Positions 42,704 through 52,113 of a stretch of 64,000 bases of DNA are shown one piece after another (position 1 is the stretch's first letter; each line of letters opens with the position of its first letter). Position numbers and translations under genes: made by a program. The stretch spans positions 1,619,501 through 1,683,500 of the forward strand of contig NZ_JAUFPZ010000002.1 in NCBI RefSeq assembly GCF_030409505.1, in the 5' to 3' direction. The stretch is from Zunongwangia endophytica. Lineage in GTDB: Bacteria; Bacteroidota; Bacteroidia; Flavobacteriales; Flavobacteriaceae. The notes beneath the pieces were generated by a model that did not search any database, was not told the origin of the DNA, and was given only the letters and a program-made list of their open reading frames with translations.

Positions 42704-43618
42704 TTAATCATCTTTGCCGGCCTGAAAGAGAAAGTCTTTTTCGGCTTTTGTTAAACTTTCGTATCCACTTTTACTTATCTTGTCCAAAATAGCATCAATT
42801 TCTTGTTGCTTTTCAGACTTGGACATACCATTTGATTTTCGCTTAGAAGAGTTTGATGTTGTCGATCCTTTTTTATTGGAGCTTTTATGAACAGTCTTCA
42901 TTCGAGCTTTCTTCTCATTCTTTTTAAATATGCTCGCTATTCCATCCATAGTACTTTCCCACCATGCGCCAATATCATTTCCTTTATGCAATTGGGTTGT
43001 ATATAAATAGCCCAATCCTGCGCCTCCCAGGTGTGCTAAATGACCACCTGCATTTCCCATAGGAATTTGAATTACATCCAGTGCAACAAGAAAGGCTGCT
43101 AACCACCAGAATTTAATATTCCCAATGATCATCAATCTAATGTACATATTGGGCGCCTGAGTTGCCACTCCTATCAAAACTGCCATAACTCCGGCAGAGG
43201 CACCAACGAGGTAAGATTTACCGCCTGCAAAAGCGGGAAACAGATTATAGCTCAGCATAAAAACTAAAGCGCCAACAAGTACTCCTAAGAAATAATAATT
43301 CAGTAATCTTTTAGGGCTAAAAAAGTTTAAAAAATACATTCCTGAAAAATACAATATCAGCATATTAGATAACAAATGCCAAATACCACCATGCAGAAAG
43401 GAATAAGTAATAATAGTCCATGGCTTAAGAATAAACTCTGCCGGATCTGAAGGTAATACAAACCAATTATAAAATGATTTGAAGCCAGGAATATTAAATA
43501 ATGTGAAGATCGTATTTAATAATCCAAATAACAGAAATGCAATCACATTTGCAGCAATAAGCTTTTCAGTGACCGTCGCCGTGTTTATTTTATACCTTAT
43601 CTTATCAGATGTTTTCAT
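42704..43618 (-). CDS. rhomboid family intramembrane serine protease
   Basis: A 304-residue membrane protein with six or seven spans. The catalytic Ser is in VGASAGVMAVLIGVAT near residue 138 (GxSxG type) and the paired His in GGHLAHLGGAGLGYLY near 190. The early His-Asn pair is in HGGIWHLLSNMLILYFSG near 75. The C-terminal 70 residues are basic and hydrophilic, then helical (EKQQEIDAILDKISKSGYES). Rhomboids cut membrane proteins within the lipid bilayer; the substrate is unknown. It is the second of two adjacent rhomboid genes, with no spacer to either neighbour (stop abuts start). Confidence 0.94.
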   Translation of the reverse strand: MKTSDKIRYKINTATVTEKLIAANVIAFLLFGLLNTIFTLFNIPGFKSFYNWFVLPSDPAEFILKPWTIITYSFLHGGIWHLLSNMLILYFSGMYFLNFFSPKRLLNYYFLGVLVGALVFMLSYNLFPAFAGGKSYLVGASAGVMAVLIGVATQAPNMYIRLMIIGNIKFWWLAAFLVALDVIQIPMGNAGGHLAHLGGAGLGYLYTTQLHKGNDIGAWWESTMDGIASIFKKNEKKARMKTVHKSSNKKGSTTSNSSKRKSNGMSKSEKQQEIDAILDKISKSGYESLTKAEKDFLFQAGKDD

Positions 43619-44368
43619 TTAGTTCCACCTGTTTTGATTAAATTGATTCTTCTTCCAATACCACATCGTAATAAATCCAATGATTGCACCACCAATGTGA
43701 GCCCAATAGGCCGTGTTGGAAGGACCAAACAATGTCTGACCAGTAACTGCTGAGTAAACATTTAAAAGAAAGTATCCTCCAATTAAGTATTTTGCCTTTA
43801 TAGGAACTGGAATAAACATAATGTATAGTGGCAAATTAGGGAAGATGACAGCAAAAGCTGCCATGACACCAAAAATTGCTCCCGATGCTCCAACCATAGG
43901 AACCATAAAAGAACTCGCCAGATCATTTACCAGGGCATTCCCTCCATTATACATCATGCCATAAGCTTGCCCATCGAATTGATTGAGTAGATCGTTAATT
44001 TGAGCTACGCTAGCTCCATTCTCAATAAGCGCATTATAAGCCGAATTAAAATCGAGGTAAGCAAAAAGAATTTGAAGTCCGGCGGCGCCCAATCCTGCTG
44101 AAAAATACAGGAATAAAAAGCGATTTTGACCAATACTCTGTTCTAAAAAACTTCCGAAGATATAAAGCCCGAACATATTAAAAAATATGTGCGAAATCCC
44201 CCCATGCATAAACATGTGGGTTATGATCTGCCAAAAATGAAAGTTTTGATTTTCAGGAAACCATAGCGCAAATAATTCATAAGCTTTTTCGCCAATAATC
44301 TGGCTACCTATAAAAAATAAAATATTAGCGATTAAGATTACTTTTACAGATTCTGAAATTCTTCCCAT
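43619..44368 (-). CDS. rhomboid family intramembrane serine protease
   Basis: A 249-residue rhomboid. HMFMHGGISHIFFNMFGLYI near residue 52 carries the conserved His and Asn, the catalytic Ser is in VGASGAIFGVMAAFAVI near 155, and the partner His in AYWAHIGGAIIGFITMWYW near 225. It has six hydrophobic spans and no extra domain. A loop insert with Gly, Ala and Asn near 115-150 is longer than in bacterial GlpG. Having two rhomboids side by side is common in flavobacteria. The gene starts directly at the mutL stop codon, so translation is probably coupled. Confidence 0.94.
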   Translation of the reverse strand: MGRISESVKVILIANILFFIGSQIIGEKAYELFALWFPENQNFHFWQIITHMFMHGGISHIFFNMFGLYIFGSFLEQSIGQNRFLFLYFSAGLGAAGLQILFAYLDFNSAYNALIENGASVAQINDLLNQFDGQAYGMMYNGGNALVNDLASSFMVPMVGASGAIFGVMAAFAVIFPNLPLYIMFIPVPIKAKYLIGGYFLLNVYSAVTGQTLFGPSNTAYWAHIGGAIIGFITMWYWKKNQFNQNRWN

Positions 44369-46228
44369 TTAGGTAAACTTTTTATCCAATTCGTCTACGG
44401 TTAACGTAACAAACACAGATCTGTTAAACGGACTAACGTCTGGTTCCTTACACGCAAACAATCGATTTACAATATGTTGCTGTTCTGTACTGTTTAATAG
44501 AGTTCCTGATTTAACGGCCATGCCCTTTGCTAATGATTTTGCCAGCAAATCGGTTTGTGAAAATCCATTATCGGGCACTTCATTTTCAAAGTCAGATAAC
44601 AACTGTTCTATTAGCATGCCCACTTCACTTTCGCATATTAACGTTGGTATGCCAGTGATTTCTACGATTTCGCTTTCAATATTAGAAAAAATAAAACCAG
44701 TTTGTTCTAAAGATTCCTTAATTTCTTTAAGCATTTCGATTTCATGCGTATTAAACTGCAATTCTAACGGAAAAAGCAGTTGCTGACTTACAGCTGCTGC
44801 AATCGTAATATTCTTTAAAAGCTCTTCGTAAAGTATTCTGGTATGCGCTCGATTTTGATCGATTACCAAAATTCCGCTTTTCAAAGTAGAAACTATATAT
44901 TTTTTTTGAAGCTGAAACGTACCTGCTTCAGACTCTGAATGGTTATCGTCAAACAGTTTTCCTGTCACTTCTTCACTTTCAAATTCAACCTGATTAAAAT
45001 GATTTTGATCTGTTTCTGAACCTGAGTCTAATCCTGAATATAAACTTTCCCAGGATTGTGTAGACTCTCTTCTAAAACTATTATTTTTTCCAGATCGAAT
45101 CGATGAAGTATTAAATTCATTTTCAAAAGGATTGAAGTTACGATCTACTTCAATCTTAGGAACTTCTGCTTGCTTATTTTTGTAATCGTAGGGCGTATCT
45201 AAATTTGCATCGCGCTCAAAATCTAGTACTGGCGCAACACTAAATTGACCTAGACTATGTTTTATTGCACTTCGTAACATTGCATAAAGTGCATGCTCAT
45301 CATCAAACTTAATTTCAGTTTTCGTAGGATGAATATTTATATCTATACTTTTAGGATTAACATCCAGATAAAGAAAATAACTAGGATAAGTTTTTTCTTT
45401 CAGTAAACCTTCGAATGCAGCAGAAACGGCGTGATTAAGATAAGGGCTTTTAATAAATCGATTATTCACAAAAAAGAACTGCTCCCCTCTACTCCGCTTA
45501 GCAAATTCTGGTTTTCCAACAAAACCTGAGATTTTTACAATCTCCGTATCCTCATCTACGGGAACCAGTTTTTCATTGGTTTTTGCGCCGAAAATATTGG
45601 TTATCCGTTGCCTGTGATTGGTAGATGGCAACTGAAAAAGTTCGCCCCCATTGTGAAAAAGCGAAAATGCAATAGAAGGATGTGCCATTGCGACGCGTTG
45701 AAATTCATCAATAATGTGGCGTAATTCTACCGCATCAGACTTTAAAAAGTTTCTTCTGGCAGGGATGTTATAAAAAAGGTTCTTCACACATAACGAAGTT
45801 CCTTTGGGTGCAACGCAGGGTTCCTGCGAGGTTACTTTACTTCCTTCAATCTTAATACATGTCCCAACCTCTTCATCTTCGGGCTTAGTTTTAAGCTCTA
45901 CATGCGCAATAGCCGCTATCGAGGCTAAAGCTTCTCCTCTAAAACCTTTGGTGTTTAAACTGAAAAGATCTTCCGCAGATTTAATTTTTGAAGTTGCGTG
46001 GCGCTCAAAACTCATACGTGCATCTGTAAGACTCATCCCGCCACCATCATCCACTACCTGAATTAAAGTTTTACCGGCATCTTTTATTACAACCTGAATA
46101 TTTTGAGCATAAGCATCTATAGCGTTCTCCAACAATTCTTTAATAACAGATGCTGGGCGCTGTACTACCTCTCCCGCTGCTATTTGATTCGCAACGTGAT
46201 CTGGTAAAAGTTGTATTATATCACTCAT
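44369..46228 (-). CDS. mutL: DNA mismatch repair protein MutL
   Basis: A 619-residue mismatch repair ATPase. The GHKL motifs are clear: ELLENAIDAYAQNIQVVIKD near residue 30, VDDGGGMSLTDARM near 59, and TKGFRGEALASIAAIAHVEL near 93. The N-terminal transducer domain runs to about 330. A linker rich in S, N and E follows, then the C-terminal dimerisation domain. The usual endonuclease motif DQHAxxE is altered to DQNRAHT near 458-464, and the C-terminal motif is ACKEPDVSPFNRS rather than the CxHGRP type. The nuclease site is therefore probably missing. The gene starts directly after the stop of the small upstream gene. Confidence 0.96.
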   Translation of the reverse strand: MSDIIQLLPDHVANQIAAGEVVQRPASVIKELLENAIDAYAQNIQVVIKDAGKTLIQVVDDGGGMSLTDARMSFERHATSKIKSAEDLFSLNTKGFRGEALASIAAIAHVELKTKPEDEEVGTCIKIEGSKVTSQEPCVAPKGTSLCVKNLFYNIPARRNFLKSDAVELRHIIDEFQRVAMAHPSIAFSLFHNGGELFQLPSTNHRQRITNIFGAKTNEKLVPVDEDTEIVKISGFVGKPEFAKRSRGEQFFFVNNRFIKSPYLNHAVSAAFEGLLKEKTYPSYFLYLDVNPKSIDINIHPTKTEIKFDDEHALYAMLRSAIKHSLGQFSVAPVLDFERDANLDTPYDYKNKQAEVPKIEVDRNFNPFENEFNTSSIRSGKNNSFRRESTQSWESLYSGLDSGSETDQNHFNQVEFESEEVTGKLFDDNHSESEAGTFQLQKKYIVSTLKSGILVIDQNRAHTRILYEELLKNITIAAAVSQQLLFPLELQFNTHEIEMLKEIKESLEQTGFIFSNIESEIVEITGIPTLICESEVGMLIEQLLSDFENEVPDNGFSQTDLLAKSLAKGMAVKSGTLLNSTEQQHIVNRLFACKEPDVSPFNRSVFVTLTVDELDKKFT

Positions 46229-46561
46229 TTAACGAGGATTCGAGAAGATAGACAAATCGAAATCTATAATCCATAAAAAAATAAATATGAGTACTAAGGC
46301 AACGTAAATTACACGTCGGTTAATTTCACGATTACCTCGATGTCGGCTAGAATCTCGATCTCTCGACCATTGGGCACCAAAATCGATATCATTTGTGATT
46401 TCTCTATATTTATTAAATTTCGAATCAAAATCGTAAATATTACCCACTTTTTTACCCTGATAATATCGAGGAGTATAATTGTAGCGGGTATTTTTCTTTG
46501 TTTTTAAAAAATTGACTCTCAAAATTATTGCTTTAAACTGTGGTACATCAAATTTAATCAA
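46229..46561 (-). CDS. small membrane protein in front of mutL
   Basis: A protein of up to 110 residues with a C-terminal membrane span (RRVIYVALVLIFIFLWIIDF, then DLSIF) and a basic N-terminal region (KKNTRYNYTPRYYQGKK). It occurs before mutL in many flavobacteria and is often labelled 'riboflavin synthase subunit beta' there, though nothing in it resembles that enzyme. The conserved part begins near residue 20, so the true start may be the TTG around 46522 rather than the ATG at 46561. Its stop codon is followed immediately by the mutL start. The function is unknown. Confidence 0.65.
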   Translation of the reverse strand: MIKFDVPQFKAIILRVNFLKTKKNTRYNYTPRYYQGKKVGNIYDFDSKFNKYREITNDIDFGAQWSRDRDSSRHRGNREINRRVIYVALVLIFIFLWIIDFDLSIFSNPR

Positions 46562-46610
46562 AAGCTTTCTAAAATAGAAGAGCTCCTTTGTGAAATATAT
46601 AAAAGCAATA

Positions 46611-46637
46611 ATAATGCCGCTTTAAAAGCGGCATTTA
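46611..46637 (-). terminator. hairpin terminator downstream of ribH
   Basis: AATGCCGC (46613-46620) pairs perfectly with GCGGCATT (46628-46635), and the TTTAAAA loop can extend the stem. On the minus strand it is followed by ATTATTGCTTTT. It lies about 30 bases after the ribH stop codon and separates ribH from the mutL run. Confidence 0.7.
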
Positions 46638-46665
46638 GATTATAATTTTGTACTACCTAAGATTA

Positions 46666-47163
46666 TTAAAATCTGGCTTCTTTTCTTAATTGTGCCATTT
46701 TTATAGCAGCGATAGCAGCTTCGGTTCCTTTGTTACCGTGCTTACCACCAGAGCGATCTAAAGATTGCTGCTTATTGTTATCTGTAAGTACACAGAAAAT
46801 CACAGGCGTATCACTATTTACATTTAGCTGCGTAATACCATTTGAAACTCCCTGACAAACAAAATCAAAGTGTTTTGTCTCTCCCTGAATCACACTGCCT
46901 ATTGCTATTATTGCATCTAGCATATCGTAAGTTTCCTGCATCTTTTTGCAGCCATAAGTGAGCTCGAAACTTCCGGGAACATTCCAACGTACTATTTTCT
47001 TTTCTAGAACGCCATGCTCCTTTAACGCTTCATAAGCACCCTTATAAAGACCTTCTGTTACTTCATCATTCCATTCAGAAACAACAATCCCAAACCGAAA
47101 TTCTTTCGCGTTTGGGATTGTAGATTTATCGTATTCCGATAGATTATTTCCTTCGGTTGCCAT
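46666..47163 (-). CDS. ribH: 6,7-dimethyl-8-ribityllumazine synthase
   Basis: A 165-residue enzyme of riboflavin synthesis that joins 5-amino-6-ribitylaminouracil with dihydroxybutanone phosphate. Conserved parts are FGIVVSEWNDEVTEGLYKGA near residue 24, VPGSFELTYGCKKM near 62, AIGSVIQGETKHFDFVCQGV near 88 with the catalytic His in TKHFDF, and GNKGTEAAIAAIKM near 143. It normally assembles into icosahedral shells. It lies eight bases after a TPR protein gene on the same strand. Confidence 0.97.
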   Translation of the reverse strand: MATEGNNLSEYDKSTIPNAKEFRFGIVVSEWNDEVTEGLYKGAYEALKEHGVLEKKIVRWNVPGSFELTYGCKKMQETYDMLDAIIAIGSVIQGETKHFDFVCQGVSNGITQLNVNSDTPVIFCVLTDNNKQQSLDRSGGKHGNKGTEAAIAAIKMAQLRKEARF

Positions 47164-47171
47164 ATATGTAT

Positions 47172-47963
47172 TTAGTTCGTTCCCTGAGCCTGACCTTTAA
47201 AGACTGGAGCTTGCTCTGCCTCTGTAGACTCTGGGTATTCATTTTCCAATTTATTAAGATACTCTAAAGCATCTTCAGCATTACCTAATTCTAATGCAGT
47301 AACAGCAGCTTTCAATAAAAATTTAGGAGTTGTAAAGCTATTAGATCTCATATTAGCAGCTTTTACGTAATAATCTAAAGCTTCTTCTGGCTGATCTAAT
47401 TGCATAAACGCATCACCAATACCACCAGTTGCTAGTGGAGCAAGAACTTCATCATCACTACTAAAATCTTCTAAATGTTCAATAGCTTCCTGATACTTCC
47501 CAGTATAAAGATAAGCAAAACCAGCATTATAAGAAGCGATATTTGCACTTGGAGTTCCGCCATAGTTATCGATAATATCAAGAAAACCGTATTTACCTTC
47601 ACCACCGTTTAAAGCCAGATTGTAAAGTGAGTCACTTTCTGAAGCTCCTGCACTCATAGCCGACTGCATATAATTTTGTGCCTGCGCCATCTCGTTGGCA
47701 GCTTCAGCTCTCTTAGGCTCCTGTATCCATTGCTCGTAACAAAGGTAACCAAGAACAGCTACGATAACAACACCTAAAACTATATAAATATACTTTTGGT
47801 TTTCAGCTACCCATGTTTCGGTACGGCTAGCGCCTTCATCTAAACTGTTAAAAACTTCTTCGGTAGTAGATTCTCCATCTACATACTCGTTTTCATTTCC
47901 TTCTTCAACATCCTGGATTTTCTCCTTTGGTGGTTTATATCCTCTTTTCTTATAAGTTGCCAT
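47172..47963 (-). CDS. TPR protein with N-terminal membrane anchor (YfgM-like)
   Basis: A 263-residue protein. A cytoplasmic acidic head (GYKPPKEKIQDVEEGNENEY) precedes a single span near 78-96 (YIYIVLGVVIVAVLGYLCYE). The rest carries TPR-like helices (YQEAIEHLEDFSSDDEVLAP, EEALDYYVKAANMRS, LGNAEDALEYLNKLENEYPE). This matches the YfgM/TPR_21 class, inner membrane proteins with periplasmic TPRs associated with chaperones and the Sec translocon in E. coli. The same role here is an inference. It heads the unit with ribH. Confidence 0.85.
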   Translation of the reverse strand: MATYKKRGYKPPKEKIQDVEEGNENEYVDGESTTEEVFNSLDEGASRTETWVAENQKYIYIVLGVVIVAVLGYLCYEQWIQEPKRAEAANEMAQAQNYMQSAMSAGASESDSLYNLALNGGEGKYGFLDIIDNYGGTPSANIASYNAGFAYLYTGKYQEAIEHLEDFSSDDEVLAPLATGGIGDAFMQLDQPEEALDYYVKAANMRSNSFTTPKFLLKAAVTALELGNAEDALEYLNKLENEYPESTEAEQAPVFKGQAQGTN

Positions 47964-48110
47964 AAGATATTTTTAATGCGTGGCAAAAATATAATATTTT
48001 GTGAAAATTAAAAGGGAATTTATTTGTATTTTTTCAATATTTTCAGCTCTTTCGCTTGGGATACGCAAGCCAAAACCCAAAAGCTTAAAAATACTGAATT
48101 CCAACACCTT

Positions 48111-49190
48111 ATGCATTTAAAACACCTCTCTCTTTTAAATTACAAGAATCTGGAATCAACTTCTTTTGAATTTGACCCTAAAATAAACTGTATGGTTGGG
48201 CATAACGGTGTGGGTAAAACGAACGTTTTAGACAGTATTTATCATCTGGCTTTTGGTAAAAGTTATTTTAACCCTATTACCAGCCAAAATATAAATCACG
48301 AAGCAGATTTTTTTGTGGTAGACGGAACTTTTGAGAAGGATCAAAAGCACGAACAAATACTAGTTAGTGCGAAACGCGGACAAAAAAAAGTAATCAAAAG
48401 AAACCAAAAGCCTTATGAAAAAGTAAGTGAGCACATTGGTTTTATACCGGCAGTAATTATCTCTCCCGCAGATCGCGACCTTATTATAGAAGGCAGTGAA
48501 ACGCGCAGGAAATTTATGGACGGCGTGATTTCACAAAGTGATAGTGTATACCTAAATACACTTATTAATTATAGTAAAATCGTTTCTCAACGAAATTCGC
48601 TTTTAAAATATTTTGCAGCCAATCGCACTTTCGATCGAGACACCTTAGAAGTTTATAATCATCAGTTAGATGATCTGGGTACCAAATTATATAAAAAGCG
48701 TTTAGAATTTTTAGAAGAGTTTGTACCGATTTTCAATAAAAGATATTCTGATATTACTAATAATCAGGAGCCCGTAAGTATTCAGTATAAAAGTCAGCTT
48801 TCTGAAAAGAGCCTTTCTCAACTTCTGGAAGATCAACTTCAAAAAGATATGGTGTTGCAATATACCAGCGTGGGAACGCATAAAGACGATCTAAGCTTTG
48901 AAATTGAAGGCCATCCTATAAAAAAATTTGGTTCGCAAGGACAACAAAAATCGTTCTTAGTCGCTTTGAAGTTGGCGCAATTCGATTTTATAAAAAAAAT
49001 TAGTCAGGTGTATCCTATTCTATTATTAGATGATATCTTCGACAAATTAGACGAACAACGTGTAGCTCATATTGTGGCTTTGGTTGCTACTAATGAATTG
49101 GGACAAATCTTTATAAGTGACACCCACGCCGATAGAACAGAGAAAGTCGTTAAAGAAAGTAATCAAACCTATAAAATATTCAAATTGTGA
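48111..49190 (+). CDS. recF: DNA replication and repair protein RecF
   Basis: A 359-residue SMC-type ATPase that loads RecA at single-strand gaps. The start used is the ATG at 48111 ([20 protein letters not shown]), because family members begin there; an upstream frame to 48024 shows no conservation. The Walker A motif is [20 protein letters not shown] near residue 30, the signature motif [20 protein letters not shown] near 265, and Walker [15 protein letters not shown] near 306. A lipoprotein gene starts within its last codons. Confidence 0.96.
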   Translation: MHLKHLSLLNYKNLESTSFEFDPKINCMVGHNGVGKTNVLDSIYHLAFGKSYFNPITSQNINHEADFFVVDGTFEKDQKHEQILVSAKRGQKKVIKRNQKPYEKVSEHIGFIPAVIISPADRDLIIEGSETRRKFMDGVISQSDSVYLNTLINYSKIVSQRNSLLKYFAANRTFDRDTLEVYNHQLDDLGTKLYKKRLEFLEEFVPIFNKRYSDITNNQEPVSIQYKSQLSEKSLSQLLEDQLQKDMVLQYTSVGTHKDDLSFEIEGHPIKKFGSQGQQKSFLVALKLAQFDFIKKISQVYPILLLDDIFDKLDEQRVAHIVALVATNELGQIFISDTHADRTEKVVKESNQTYKIFKL

Positions 49191-49624
49191 AAAATACAGG
49201 ACTTATCTTTTTTGTATTCAGTTTATTTCTTTTAAGTTGTAATAAGCAAGATCCTAAAGAGCAAATACAATATTTAGAAGGCTACTGGGAAATTGACAAA
49301 GTGAAAGTTAGTGAAGATTCTACGATTACCTATAAGGTTAATCAAAACGTAGATTATTTAGAAATTGAAGGTAAAACAGGACAACGCACGAAGGTTCGAC
49401 CTCAAATGGATGGTTCGTTTAAGACCAGTAATTCCGCAGAAAAATTAGAGTTAAAAATTGAAGAAGATAGTCTTAGAATTTATTATAAAACTCCTTACGA
49501 TAGCTGGAAGGAAACAGTACTAAATGCCTCTAACGATCAATTAGTAATAAAAAACGACCAGGATAAGATCTATCATTATAAAAAATACACCCCAATAAGT
49601 ATCGAAACCAATGAAGAGAAATAA
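49187..49624 (+). CDS. small lipoprotein, lipocalin-like
   Basis: A 145-residue lipoprotein starting at a GTG that overlaps the recF stop. The signal [18 protein letters not shown] ends in the lipobox LLSC. The mature part begins with [13 protein letters not shown], the opening strand of lipocalin-like domains, and is mostly beta. Its ligand is unknown. It is placed between recF and the DUF721 gene, a conserved arrangement in flavobacteria. The last 14 bases overlap the DUF721 gene. Confidence 0.8.
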   Translation: MKNTGLIFFVFSLFLLSCNKQDPKEQIQYLEGYWEIDKVKVSEDSTITYKVNQNVDYLEIEGKTGQRTKVRPQMDGSFKTSNSAEKLELKIEEDSLRIYYKTPYDSWKETVLNASNDQLVIKNDQDKIYHYKKYTPISIETNEEK

Positions 49625-49904
49625 CGAAAATCTAAGTATAGGCGACGTTCTAAAAGATTTTGTAGAAAAAAATAATCTGGAAAAAGGACTGGACAAAGTT
49701 CATGTTCGCGATGCGTGGAACAAACAAATGGGACCGGCAATCCAGAAATACACCACAGCGATTAAACTTCAGGGTACCACATTATTTGTACAGCTAAGCT
49801 CTTCAGTATTGCGCGAAGAATTAAGCTACGGAAAAGAAAAAATAGTAAAAATGCTAAACGAAGAGCTGGGAAAAAAATTAATCGAAAAGTTAGTGCTTCG
49901 GTAA
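49611..49904 (+). CDS. DUF721 (DciA-like) protein
   Basis: A 97-residue protein matching DUF721, a KH-like domain. SIGDVLKDFVEKNNLEKGLD is near residue 9 and VRDAWNKQMGPAIQKYTTAI near 31. LFVQLSSSVLREELSYGKEK near 57 carries the conserved Leu-Arg-x-Glu-Leu core. Relatives (DciA) act in loading the replicative helicase DnaB in bacteria without DnaC. Location directly after recF supports a role in DNA replication. It overlaps the lipoprotein gene by 14 bases. Confidence 0.88.
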   Translation: MKRNNENLSIGDVLKDFVEKNNLEKGLDKVHVRDAWNKQMGPAIQKYTTAIKLQGTTLFVQLSSSVLREELSYGKEKIVKMLNEELGKKLIEKLVLR

Positions 49905-50021
49905 AAATCACTTCAGAAGTAAAATATCTCGAGGCAAGCCCACGAGACATTCGTTAGAAATAAATTTTCAATTTCGAGGCCAGCCTTTGGAGTATTAAAC
50001 TCTTTAACGTTGCCAATAAAC

Positions 50022-50053
50022 AAAAAAAGCTATCCAGATGGATAGCTTTTTTA
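50022..50053. terminator. bidirectional hairpin between DUF721 gene and ndk
   Basis: GCTATCC (50029-50035) pairs with GGATAGC (50040-50046) around AGAT, flanked by AAAAAAA on the left and TTTTTTA on the right. It ends both convergent units. Confidence 0.8.
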
Positions 50054-50070
50054 TTTTATAGAAAGTGTTC

Positions 50071-50490
50071 TTAGAACATTTCTCTTCCTGCAAAATGAAA
50101 AGCACCTTCGATAGCAGCGTTCTCATCGCTATCACTACCGTGAACTGCATTTTCTCCTACAGAAGAAGCGTATTTTTTTCTAATAGTTCCTTCAGCAGCA
50201 TCCTCAGGATTTGTAGCACCAATTAAAGTTCTAAAATCTTCTACTGCATTATCTTTTTCTAAGATTGCTGCAACGATTGGTCCTCTAGTCATAAATTCTA
50301 CCAATTCTCCAAAGAACGGACGCTCTTTGTGAACCGCGTAAAAAGTTTCAGCATCTGCTTTAGTCATTTGCGTTAACTTCATGGCTACGATTCTAAAACC
50401 TGAAGCATTGATCTGATCTAAAATTGCACCAATATGCCCTTTTTCTACAGCATCAGGCTTAAGCATGGTGAAAGTTCTGTTTCCTGCCAT
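50071..50490 (-). CDS. ndk: nucleoside diphosphate kinase
   Basis: A 139-residue enzyme that transfers the gamma phosphate between nucleoside tri- and diphosphates. It starts [20 protein letters not shown]. The catalytic His lies in [15 protein letters not shown] near residue 116, and ARG-type substrate contacts are present ([30 protein letters not shown]). It is monocistronic, with a strong terminator and a long upstream gap. Confidence 0.97.
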   Translation of the reverse strand: MAGNRTFTMLKPDAVEKGHIGAILDQINASGFRIVAMKLTQMTKADAETFYAVHKERPFFGELVEFMTRGPIVAAILEKDNAVEDFRTLIGATNPEDAAEGTIRKKYASSVGENAVHGSDSDENAAIEGAFHFAGREMF

Positions 50491-51096
50491 TTTGTGTTTT
50501 TTAAATTTTCAGCAAAAATAACCAATTCTCTTCCAAATACAAGGTTATTAAAACATTATATCAATATTCTAAAAACTAAGGTGTATTTATTTAAAAAGTA
50601 CAATTATCTAGACGCTTTTTTACTTATTAAGTAACTGATTTTCAAAGTGAAAATCAATTTTTTCAAATTATTTCAAACTAAAAGAAAGGTGTTAAGGCGA
50701 ATCAAGCCTTTTGCGCCTGCTCAATAATTAAAAATTCGTCAAAATTCCACTTATTTCTTTATAATATCAATTAAACAGGATTATGAAGGTTTTTTTCAGG
50801 CCTAAACCTATTACCTATTCTGTTTAATCCTGCTTCAAATAAATATAAGGATTGAAAATCGTAAAATTTTAAGCATTTTTGTTTTTAGTTGAATAAAATG
50901 CTTCAACGAAAATATGATTGATGAATGTTCATTATTCATTTTATTCAAAATAGTTATTTAGCTGAAAAAGAGTAATACATAAATTGAAATAATAAAACTG
51001 AAATTTGATATTCCCGAAGACCATTTTCAGTTTTCAAACCGAATCTTAAGAATGATAAATTCTTAAACACGATTAAATTGTATATTTACAATTCTT
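50491..51096. other. long intergenic region with inverted repeats
   Basis: A 606-base gap between divergent ndk and the DHH-phosphoesterase gene. No coding frame of note. It contains several inverted repeats: AAGGC/GCCTT (50694-50710), CAGGATTA/TAATCCTG (50776-50783 and 50825-50832) and AAGCATTTT/AAAATGCTT (50871-50879 and 50895-50903). A non-coding RNA or an old repeat is possible. Confidence 0.4.
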
Positions 51097-52113
51097 ATGA
51101 TAGAACAAAATATTTTAGAGATTACTGCGGAATTGTCCAAAGCTAGCAATATAGTTATTGTTCCGCATAAAGGGCCCGATGGTGATGCCATGGGAAGCAC
51201 CCTGGCGCTAATGCATTTTTTGAAAGATAAAGGACATAATGCAAAAGTTATTGCTCCTAACGAATATCCAACTTTTTTAAAGTGGTTACCGGGCAATGAT
51301 GAAGTGATGATCTACGAGGAAAATAAACCAGCAGCGAATGCAGTTATCGATGATGCTGAAATTATTTTCACATTAGATTTTAACGATCTTTCTCGTTGCG
51401 GTGATATGCAGCACAGCTTAGAAACAAGCAAAGCGATCTTTATAATGATCGACCATCACCAGGAACCAGCAGAATATGCCGATTATACATACAGTGATAC
51501 TCAAATGAGTTCTACCTGCGAGATGGTTTACCATTTTATTGATAAACTACGTGCTAAAAATAAGATCACTCCAGAGATTGCCAGTTGTTTATACACCGGG
51601 ATCATGACAGATACAGGATCATTTAGATTTAGCAGTACTAGCGCAACAACGCATCGCGTAATAGCCGATTTAATTGACAAAGGAGCTAAGAATAGTGATA
51701 TTCATCAAGATGTTTTTGATACGAATTCTGAAAGTCGCTTGCAATTATTAGGAGTTGCGCTTAACAACCTAAATGTTAATCGACAGTACAGAACGGCTTA
51801 CATTACCATGAGCCAGGAAGAATTGGATGCAAATAATTTCAGAAAAGGCGATACCGAAGGTTTTGTAAACTACGGCTTATCCTTAGACGGAATTATTTTT
51901 GCTGCCATTTTTATCGAAAATAAGCAGGAAGGAATTATTAAAATCTCATTTAGATCCAAAGGAGATTTTTCGGTAAATACGTTTGCCAGAAATCACTTTC
52001 ACGGCGGAGGCCACAACAATGCAGCTGGTGGAAGAAGCGATGAGAATATGAATGATACTATCGTAAAATTCAACAGCTTGCTTCCGGATTATAAAGAACA
52101 ACTTCAGGCATGA
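51097..52113 (+). CDS. nrnA: DHH-family oligoribonuclease/PAP phosphatase
   Basis: A 338-residue DHH/DHHA1 phosphoesterase of the NrnA type. Metal-binding motifs are IVPHKGPDGDAMGSTLALMH near residue 23, FTLDFNDLSRCG near 90, and the DHH box IMIDHHQEPAEYADY near 120. TGIMTDTGSFRFSSTSATTH near 170 adds the fourth motif. The DHHA1 domain ends with FHGGGHNNAAGGRSDEN near 305. Such enzymes degrade nano-RNA and dephosphorylate 3'-phosphoadenosine 5'-phosphate. The start of gldI overlaps its stop (ATGA). Confidence 0.92.
   Translation: MIEQNILEITAELSKASNIVIVPHKGPDGDAMGSTLALMHFLKDKGHNAKVIAPNEYPTFLKWLPGNDEVMIYEENKPAANAVIDDAEIIFTLDFNDLSRCGDMQHSLETSKAIFIMIDHHQEPAEYADYTYSDTQMSSTCEMVYHFIDKLRAKNKITPEIASCLYTGIMTDTGSFRFSSTSATTHRVIADLIDKGAKNSDIHQDVFDTNSESRLQLLGVALNNLNVNRQYRTAYITMSQEELDANNFRKGDTEGFVNYGLSLDGIIFAAIFIENKQEGIIKISFRSKGDFSVNTFARNHFHGGGHNNAAGGRSDENMNDTIVKFNSLLPDYKEQLQA

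Noticed and set aside
46229..46561. Riboflavin synthase beta subunit
   Set aside because: This label circulates for the small protein before mutL, but it has a membrane span and no lumazine synthase motif. The real enzyme is at 46666-47163.
48024..48110. 29-codon extension of recF
   Set aside because: RecF proteins start at the [11 protein letters not shown] segment. The extension has no conserved residue pattern.
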